In this document: positions 1-4,896 of the stretch, piece after piece | Position numbering within the stretch: position 1 is the stretch's first letter | How the letters are laid out: each line of letters starts with the position of its first letter | DNA from: Firmicutes bacterium UBA3738 | GTDB lineage: Bacteria > Bacillota > Clostridia > Peptostreptococcales > Anaerovoracaceae | Direction of reading: 5' to 3' | Assembly (NCBI GenBank): GCA_002372505.1 | Contig: DFGY01000062.1 | Location: 20,270 to 27,562 of the forward strand | DNA length: 7,293 nucleotides | Position numbers and translations under genes: made by a program | Notes under the pieces: model-generated | Told to the model about the DNA's origin: nothing | Databases searched by the model: none | What the model saw: only the letters and a program-made list of their open reading frames with translations

Positions 1-350
1 TACTTCTTTCTTTCCTTCATTCTTGAGTCTCTTGTGAGGAAGCCGGCTGCTTTCAGAGGTGCTCTGTAAGCTTCGCGGTCTGCCTGGCAGAGAGCTCTTG
101 AGATGCCGTGTCTGAGTGCTCCGGCCTGTCCTGTGTAGCCGCCGCCTTTAACTGTGGCGATTACGTCGAACTTTCCTTCGCAACCAGCAATCTCGAAAGG
201 TCTTCTTACTTCACGCTTTACGATTTCCATTGCCAGATATTCGTCAAGGGGCTTCTTGTTAACGATGATGTCGCCTTTGCCCGGGATGAGTCTAACTCTG
301 GCTACAGATGATTTTCTACGGCCTGTGCCTGTGTACTGCAGTTTTGCCAT
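1..350 (-). CDS. rpsI: 30S ribosomal protein S9 (3' end outside the window)
   Basis: S9 is a small-subunit protein whose basic C-terminal tail reaches the P-site tRNA. The frame from the ATG at 348-350 gives 116 residues starting MAKLQYTGTGRRKSSVARVR. This is the family's N-terminal signature (GTGRRKxSxARVR), followed by IIVNKKPLDEYL, the Gly-rich KGGGYTGQAGALRHGISRAL core and LTRDSRMKERKK. The usual length is about 130 residues, so only the last dozen or so (normally a GLKKARRAPQFSKR-like tail) lie off the window. The start is supported by a purine-rich AAGAAGGGAG site a few bases upstream; an overlapping out-of-frame ATG at 353-355 is not used. It lies 16 nt after the rplM stop, the standard L13-S9 operon order, and should be transcribed from the promoter at 978-1006. 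Identification is essentially certain. Confidence 0.98.
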   Translation of the reverse strand, partial: MAKLQYTGTGRRKSSVARVRLIPGKGDIIVNKKPLDEYLAMEIVKREVRRPFEIAGCEGKFDVIATVKGGGYTGQAGALRHGISRALCQADREAYRAPLKAAGFLTRDSRMKERKK

Positions 351-366
351 TTGTCATTCTCCCTTC

Positions 367-795
367 TTAAATATCCAGCGGTTCCGGTTTCTGTGCAGCA
401 TGGTTGTGCTCCGGACCTGCGTAAACCTTTAACTTCTTATACATCTGACGTCCAAGCTTTCCTGTGGGCATCATTCCCTTGATGGCGTGTTTTACAACGT
501 CTTCAGGGTGCTTTTCCATGAGTTCCTCAAATGTGAGTTCTCTCAGGCCGCCCGGGAATCCTGTGTGTCTCTTGTAGATTTTTTCCTGTCTCTTCTTGCC
601 TGTTACAGCAACTTTGTCTGCGTTGATTACGATGACATAGTCCCCGCAGTCTACGTGGGGTGTGTATGTCGGTTTGTTCTTTCCTCTGAGAATTGCAGCT
701 ACGGCAGATGCCATTCTTCCGAGAGTCTTGCCCTCAGCGTCGACAACGTACCATTTACGCTCCACCTCAGCAGGCTTCTGAATAAATGATGACAT
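367..795 (-). CDS. rplM: 50S ribosomal protein L13
   Basis: L13 is an early-assembly large-subunit protein that binds 23S rRNA. The 142-residue product has the usual family length. Visible landmarks are RKWYVVDAEGKTLGRMAS near the N-terminus, then YTPHVDCGDYVIVINADKV, KIYKRHTGFPGG, HAIKGMMPTGKLGRQMYKKL and the YAGPEHNHAAQKPE tail. The frame stays open upstream to 846, but the ATG at 793-795 (MSSFIQKP) is chosen. It is preceded by the strong purine-rich ribosome binding site AGAAAGGAAAGAG, and the extra 17 residues (MTLGRAGAIRVGRKERE) overlap the structured leader and resemble no L13 N-terminus. It is co-transcribed with rpsI. No residues are missing and nothing suggests transfer. Confidence 0.98.
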   Translation of the reverse strand: MSSFIQKPAEVERKWYVVDAEGKTLGRMASAVAAILRGKNKPTYTPHVDCGDYVIVINADKVAVTGKKRQEKIYKRHTGFPGGLRELTFEELMEKHPEDVVKHAIKGMMPTGKLGRQMYKKLKVYAGPEHNHAAQKPEPLDI

Positions 796-971
796 TTCTC
801 TTTCCTTTCTCCCTACTCGGATTGCCCCGGCCCTGCCGAGTGTCAATCGTTTTCGGTACCGCCTACTAAGATCCGTGAGAAGATCACCTTCGGCGTGACT
901 AAAATAACTTAGCTGCCCTCATCGCGGACGCCGCGCTCATATGGCGAGCGGGCCATCCTGAATCGCGGCAC
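796..971 (-). promoter_or_regulatory. Structured 5' leader of rplM-rpsI, candidate L13-type autoregulatory leader
   Basis: About 175 nt separate the predicted transcription start from the L13 start codon, and this stretch is GC-rich and full of dyads. At the 5' end, GCCGCG (930-935) pairs with CGCGGC (964-969), enclosing an inner ATGGC (941-945)/GCCAT (952-956) stem. A second stem joins 892-894 to 915-917 and continues in an AT stem at 898-902/909-913. A small GTGA/TCAC hairpin lies around 874-886. A final hairpin, ACTCGG (815-820)/CCGAGT (836-841), sits just before the ribosome binding site. Known biology: Firmicutes rplM operons often carry an L13-binding leader that represses translation. 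I infer that role here from position and structure, not from a recognised consensus. No T-box motif is visible. Confidence 0.55.
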
Positions 972-977
972 CCAAAT

Positions 978-1006
978 ATCATACTTCTCTTTCATTGGAA
1001 TGTCAA
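978..1006 (-). promoter_or_regulatory. Sigma-A-type promoter for rplM-rpsI
   Basis: On the minus strand TTGACA (1001-1006, perfect -35) is followed after exactly 17 nt by TATGAT (978-983, one mismatch from the -10 consensus). A run of seven A on the minus strand (1009-1015) lies just upstream of the -35 and may act as an UP element. Transcription should start near 970-972, directly before the first leader hairpin. It is the strongest promoter-like site I found in the window and gives the ribosomal operon expression independent of the upstream genes. Confidence 0.9.
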
Positions 1007-1060
1007 CGTTTTTTTGCTTATACCAGCCCTCTTTCCTTTCACTTTATTCCTTCGCTGCTC

Positions 1061-1077
1061 TGACTATTATATAGTCA
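1061..1077. repeat. Perfect AT-rich dyad at the end of the DUF4143 remnant
   Basis: TGACTAT (1061-1067) and ATAGTCA (1071-1077) are perfect inverted arms around a 3-nt loop, and the outer arm contains the TGA stop (1075-1077) of the DUF4143 fragment. No T-run follows on the minus strand, so it is not a typical intrinsic terminator. It could be a weak RNA 3' end or a protein-binding dyad. Confidence 0.5.
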
Positions 1078-1389
1078 ATGCGAATATATACGTGGGGGGA
1101 TTCTTATTTCATTCTCTACTATCACCAGGTTCTTGGGATGCACTATGTATGCTTTCTCTATTCGCTTATCAAATAGGCTCTCAAATTTACCAAGGGCTAT
1201 TGCAGAATAATTCTTCGCCGACTTGACTTCAACGGGAAATATTTTAAATTTGGTCTTGCTTTCATTCGAAAGCAGGAAATCTATCTCTATGTCGTTTCTG
1301 TGCTTTTCCTCAGAATACCTGGTGTAAAAAAACAATTTGCGTCCCGCAGATGTAATCATCTGTGCTATGGCATTTTCATAGCTTTCTAA
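1075..1389 (-). pseudogene. C-terminal remnant of a DUF4143-family ATP-binding protein
   Basis: The frame reads LESYENAIAQ and then MITSAGRKLFFYTRYSEE, HRNDIEIDFLLSNE, FPVEVKSAKNYSAIALGKF, EKAYIVHPKNLV and a short C-terminus. This is the C-terminal DUF4143 part of AAA-type ATPases, which are common as accessory genes in Clostridia; the IDFLL and PVEVKSAK elements resemble a PD-(D/E)XK-like core. Complete proteins exceed about 400 residues, but here the homology ends at a TAG (1390-1392) directly before LESYEN. The codons further upstream, although open for a stretch, do not look like this family. An ATG at 1357-1359 would give a 94-residue product, but no convincing ribosome binding site precedes it and the ATPase domain is absent. 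I read it as a decayed fragment; a small expressed protein is less likely. Confidence 0.75.
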
Positions 1390-1436
1390 CTATTGCCTGA
1401 ACATGAAATCCATATCACGTATAACCGTAACTTCGT

Positions 1437-1542
1437 CAGTACGCACAGTAAATTTTAAACACAAAATGCAACAGTACGCAATATATCATTGCGATATCTT
1501 GCGTACTGTTGGATATTTTCTTGATATTTATCTTGCGCACTG
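1437..1542. repeat. Concentric palindrome of about 106 bp built from CAGTACGCA arms
   Basis: The inner arms AACAGTACGCAA (1470-1481) and TTGCGTACTGTT (1499-1510) are perfect 12-bp inverted repeats. After one mismatch five more pairs follow (1483-1487/1493-1497), leaving a 5-nt loop. Outer arms repeat the same core: CAGTACGCA (1437-1445) against TGCGCACTG (1534-1542), one mismatch that would be a G-U pair in one RNA strand. Both arm pairs share a centre at about 1490, and the spacers between them (1446-1469, 1511-1533) are still roughly 60 percent complementary. The whole stretch therefore behaves as one degenerate palindrome in AT-rich non-coding DNA. No target-site duplication is apparent. 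It may be a MITE- or REP-like element, an operator cluster or a hairpin RNA. Confidence 0.7.
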
Positions 1543-1559
1543 TCTATAGCATTATACAG

Positions 1560-1591
1560 TGTCATCTAATGTGACAAATAGGACCCTATTT
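1560..1591. repeat. Two adjacent dyads at the 3' end of the giant gene
   Basis: AAATAGG (1576-1582) and CCTATTT (1585-1591) form a perfect dyad that includes the TAG stop (1586-1588) of the giant gene. It abuts TGTCA (1560-1564)/TGACA (1572-1576) with a 7-nt loop. Neither stem is GC-rich or followed by a T-run on the minus strand, so a classical rho-independent terminator is not supported. They are possible 3'-end structures. I see no other terminator between here and 1360. Confidence 0.4.
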
Positions 1592-4126
1592 AACTGTTAC
1601 TTTGATGGTCTTTGATATGCCGTTCTGTGCGAAGACATATATTATGCATTTGCCTTTGGCCTTTGCTTTGATCTTGCCGCTCTTGCTGACTGTTGCAATT
1701 TTGGTATTGGAAGATTCAAAGCGTGGTGCAACGTGTTTTTTGACTTTGGTCTTCTTTGCCTTTGTGATGGCTGCCTTTATGGCAACTGTCTTTCCGGTCT
1801 TCACACCAACGGCATTTGTTTTGGTCCACTTCTTCAGTTTCTTGCCGTTCTTGTTCACCTTGGCTTTGACAGTCAGACCCTTCGGATTTGCCTTATTCTT
1901 GCTACCGTTAGTTGCTACGTGTATCACTTTCGATGAAGATACTACGTTGTTGTTTTTGTCCAGTGCTACAACGATGAATTTGTGATATGTGGCTTTCTTG
2001 AGTTTCCTACTGATCTTCTTAACGTTGTATGTATTCTTGCTTACCGTGGCAAGCTTCTTCATCTTGTTCTTCTTACCACAAGCATTGCCGTAAACAACAT
2101 ATTTGACCGCACCCTTTGTCTTAGTCCAGTTCAGCTTGATGCTGTTCTTTGCCTGCTTTGTGCTCTTAAGTTTCAGTGGTGCAAATGAGCTGCCTGCTGG
2201 GTCTGCGTCACTCTTCATTCCTGTGATTGCTTTGTCGGCAGTAGCTGCACTGGCTCCTTTACCAAGAGCTGTTCCGTCTTCGCCCTTCTTGCCTGTCTTA
2301 TCGTCCTTCTTACCAGATTCTTTCTTACCTGGCTTTTTGGCTGCATCATATTTTTCTTTAGCCTTAGTTATGGCATCAACAGCATCATCTACATCCTTCT
2401 GTGTGGAATTGAGATCATCTTCAACTTTCTGAGCTGCATCGATAGCATCATCCAGTGCCTTCTTTTCAGCTGCAGTTGTATACATGTCAGTAGGTTCTAC
2501 ATCTTTACCATCAGCGGATGTCTTAACTCCGTTTTCTGCATCCTTTGCTGCTTTGATAGCATCGCTAAGAGGCGTAGGATTGACCTTGTCGATGTCCTCT
2601 ACCGTCTTTTTCTGTATATCAAAAGCCGTGTTGGTAAACTCAGCTGAGGTATACGTAGTCTCACCCCTAGCATCAATGGTTGCCGGCTTGGTTACCTTGG
2701 AAGTTGCATCTACTGTCTCTGTTTCTACATGCTTGTCGTCGCGCTTGCAGGTGCGTGTGGCGGTGACGGACTTGTTGTCTTCCGACCACTCGTACGATGT
2801 TTCATTCCAGTCGTAGTCTGCTGTAACCGCGAAGGTGATCTTTGCCATGCTTCCATTCGCGTCGATCTGCACACTATCCGAATCGGAGTTTTCCACAGTG
2901 ACTGTCGGGGCGTTGCTATCGTATATGCAATACCCAAATGCGGGATTTATATAAACCCGGGCACCATAGGTCTTCTCTCCCTCGATTGTTCCGGATAGAA
3001 TCGTTTCATCCTTTTCTCTATCCCACCACTTGGTACGACCTTCTTCTAATGTAACCGAGGAGCCGTCTTTAACGCTGACAACGGGCCCGTCTTCCATATC
3101 TGTACCGCAGAGCGGCTTTTCGACAGAAAGATCGATAGAGTCTACCAGCTTGCTAAGCGCAAGATAGAACGTAGTATCTGAATCAATCTCTTCCCAGTAT
3201 TGGTTGTCGTCTTCAAGGTCGTTCCAGTTGGTGTATGTGCTCAAAGGCTCTACTGTCACATAGATCTCATCATCATATGGAACGTACTCGCTCGTGGTGA
3301 AATGAGCGATGATATTGTCGTACTCGTCGTCACCCCGCAGATCCTGTATTGCCGAACCTTTTGGAATACGGACCGTGTATGATTCGACCACGTCGTCGCC
3401 AACGATCGAAGATCCGATGAAGGTAAGGTTGACGAACTCCAGCTTCGGAATGGAAACGTCCTTTGTCTGCGTTTCAAAGGCCGGGTTCCTGAAGGTGGCA
3501 GTGTAAGTCCTTGTGCCGGCCTCTTCTTCCGTGGCTTCCTTAGTGACCTCGGATGTCGTCTCAGCTGTCTCGGTCTCGATATGACTGCTGTCATTTCCGC
3601 AGGTCCGTGCTGCTGTGACCTGGCTATTGTCATCAGACCATTTATATTCCACCGGGGACCAATCATGCTCCTCCCACAGAGCTTTCACGGTGGTGTCCGC
3701 TGTTATCGTGATGGAATCTCCCGGAGCCTTTTCCACAGGCTCGGCCGACCCTATTTTGACTTCCCATGCTGAGAAGCTGCACTTATCTGCAGGTACGCCG
3801 AAGGTCTCTGCGTCCGGAAGAGTGTAGCTATCGTTTTCAGCAATTGATTCGGCTTCCTTTGTACCTGTTCCGTCATTGGGATCAAAGGTCACGGTATATT
3901 TCTTTTGGATTATCGCGAAGTCGCAAGTAGCTTCTCCTGCTTCATAGTTACCGGTTCCTGCTATGGTTACCTTTACAGTATATTCGCCCACATCGCTTGG
4001 AACAGTACTCGTATATGTGCTGTCAGCTGCATCCTTTCCCTTGTATTCGAACGAGGCAGTATCTGCACCAAAATCTGCAGTTACATTAGGAGTGCTTGCT
4101 TCCTCTCCCTTTGCCCAACCAACCAT
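1586..4126 (-). CDS. C-terminal part of a giant multidomain surface/secreted protein (MBG/InlB-like, FN3, Big_2-like)
   Basis: From the ATG at 4124-4126 this frame encodes 846 residues, but it stays open up to a TAG at 4349-4351 with continuing homology (an SITSSEKNFTGG strand-rich module) and no ribosome binding site precedes that ATG. It is therefore the 3' part of the gene that starts beyond 7293. Visible order: Ig/MBG-like beta module (1-70); InlB/flg_new-like repeat starting YTVTFDPNDG (75-153); EYKWSDDN...TARTC module (154-228); unassigned beta-rich acidic region (230-430); second copy of the EW-S-DN module (437-510); FIVAR-like helical segment (515-597); Lys/Gly linker (600-648); FN3 (650-745); Big_2-like Ig fold (750-846) ending KTIKVTVK. 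The last 250 residues are very lysine-rich. No LPXTG motif, SLH domain or membrane anchor is present, so retention would rest on charge or on upstream domains. Probable role: extracellular adhesion or matrix contact, inferred from architecture only. Confidence 0.8.
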   Translation of the reverse strand: MVGWAKGEEASTPNVTADFGADTASFEYKGKDAADSTYTSTVPSDVGEYTVKVTIAGTGNYEAGEATCDFAIIQKKYTVTFDPNDGTGTKEAESIAENDSYTLPDAETFGVPADKCSFSAWEVKIGSAEPVEKAPGDSITITADTTVKALWEEHDWSPVEYKWSDDNSQVTAARTCGNDSSHIETETAETTSEVTKEATEEEAGTRTYTATFRNPAFETQTKDVSIPKLEFVNLTFIGSSIVGDDVVESYTVRIPKGSAIQDLRGDDEYDNIIAHFTTSEYVPYDDEIYVTVEPLSTYTNWNDLEDDNQYWEEIDSDTTFYLALSKLVDSIDLSVEKPLCGTDMEDGPVVSVKDGSSVTLEEGRTKWWDREKDETILSGTIEGEKTYGARVYINPAFGYCIYDSNAPTVTVENSDSDSVQIDANGSMAKITFAVTADYDWNETSYEWSEDNKSVTATRTCKRDDKHVETETVDATSKVTKPATIDARGETTYTSAEFTNTAFDIQKKTVEDIDKVNPTPLSDAIKAAKDAENGVKTSADGKDVEPTDMYTTAAEKKALDDAIDAAQKVEDDLNSTQKDVDDAVDAITKAKEKYDAAKKPGKKESGKKDDKTGKKGEDGTALGKGASAATADKAITGMKSDADPAGSSFAPLKLKSTKQAKNSIKLNWTKTKGAVKYVVYGNACGKKNKMKKLATVSKNTYNVKKISRKLKKATYHKFIVVALDKNNNVVSSSKVIHVATNGSKNKANPKGLTVKAKVNKNGKKLKKWTKTNAVGVKTGKTVAIKAAITKAKKTKVKKHVAPRFESSNTKIATVSKSGKIKAKAKGKCIIYVFAQNGISKTIKVTVK

Positions 4127-4896
4127 CGATACGGCAACGTTGTTCGGCGCCTTCTTAATCTCAAATTCCAGGTTTGTTGTACCGCCGGTAAAGTTCTTTT
4201 CGCTGCTCGTTATGCTGACAGTAGCAGTGCCGGCATTGACGTTATCGTCGTAAGAGAAGCTGTACTCTGAAGCATCAACCGCTATCCTATCGGGCTCTTC
4301 TGCAGTACCGGCATTGAACGTTCCGCCTTTACTTCCGGCTTGATAGCACTACCGGTATAGACGATGCTTCATCTGGATTCAATGAGAATGTCGACTGCAC
4401 TGAAGTCAGCCTGTCCGATAGCAGCATTCATGCTCTTTGCCGGGATATCATTGTGCCCGTCTATCGCCTTTGACCATGTACCAGACCTTGTAGTCACCTG
4501 CATCGGTGCCGACAGGAAGGGTTTCGGTGAACTCCTCTGTCGCCCCGCTTTCATCTCCCAAGGCATAGAGCATCTGGCCGCCGGATACTGTGCCGGCAGT
4601 TACGAGCTCCTGCTCATGTCCGTTATACGTTAAAGTTTTAGCTGTAGGTTCAGCTGTAATACTCGCATTCGGTAAGACCATGGGGCATCTCTACTATGTC
4701 CGTGTACTCCTGCTCGCCCAGTGTAACCTTCGCGGTGTAAACCGTCTTCGCAGGGTGCTTCTCCGATTGCCTCGAACTCCTCTGGCGTCACAGCTGCATT
4801 CAAAGTTTCAATATGCTTGCAAACGCTGCACGTAAACTTGGCTACTGCAGAGGCGTGATCTTCGCCCCATGTCCACGCAGGATTTCCGTATTCATG
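2597..4896 (-). repeat. Three diverged copies of an E/W-W-S-DN...TC module of about 65-75 residues
   Basis: The module recurs at 4686-4896, 3443-3667 and 2597-2818. Each copy has an aromatic start (PAWTWGEDHAS, EYKWSDDNSQ, SYEWSEDNKS), a short strand ending in TC, a KH/SH-IETE-like segment, a V-T run, then TVYTAKVT / RTYTATFR / TTYTSAEF and a closing hydrophobic strand. The copies are diverged, so the duplication is old. The first copy crosses the reading-frame break: its first half is in the 4630-7293 frame and its second half (KTVYTAKVT) is in another. This is direct internal evidence that the two long frames belong to one gene. Confidence 0.75.
4327..4766 (-). pseudogene. Frame-broken junction of the giant gene (about six indels)
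   Basis: Recognisable protein runs continuously through this stretch but in changing frames: KTVYTAKVTLGEQEYTD (about 4690-4745); MVLPNASITAEPTAKTLTYN through TDAGDYKVWYMVKGD (4681 down to 4463); DGHNDIPAKS through ADFSAVDI (4461 down to about 4388); LNPDEA (4382 down to about 4366); IVYTGSAIKPEVK (4365 down to about 4328); then GGTFNAGTAEEPD in the final frame. The shifts fit single-base changes near 4745-4766, 4682-4685 (a CCCC run on the minus strand), 4462, 4383-4389, 4365-4367 and 4326-4328. Four behave as an extra base and two as a missing base, and the net change matches the two flanking frames. The encoded module is MBG-like. The bases are either genuinely mutated or locally mis-sequenced. 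Confidence 0.8.

Noticed and set aside
796..846. Longer L13 start at 846
   Set aside because: The extension overlaps leader hairpins, is unlike any L13 N-terminus, and the ATG at 793-795 has the strong ribosome binding site.
796..971. T-box or metabolite riboswitch
   Set aside because: No T-box AGGGUGGNACCGCG-like motif or recognised riboswitch core is visible, and the downstream genes are ribosomal proteins.
1437..1542. CRISPR-like array or tandem operator repeats
   Set aside because: Copies are in mirror order and too few, and the spacers are partly complementary to each other, so it is a palindrome and not a direct-repeat array.
1467..1550. Short plus-strand frame of 27 codons (MQQYAIYHCD) spanning the palindrome
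   Set aside because: It has no ribosome binding site, and the sequence is better explained by the inverted-repeat structure.
1602..1985. Plus-strand hydrophobic frame resembling a membrane protein
   Set aside because: It is the complement of the lysine-rich FN3/Big_2 region: AAG and AAA codons read as CTT and TTT, giving Leu/Phe. No start signal.
4448..4681. Independent small gene MVLPNASITAEP of 77 residues
   Set aside because: It is an internal MBG-like module of the giant gene seen between two frame shifts, with no ribosome binding site and homology continuing on both sides in other frames.
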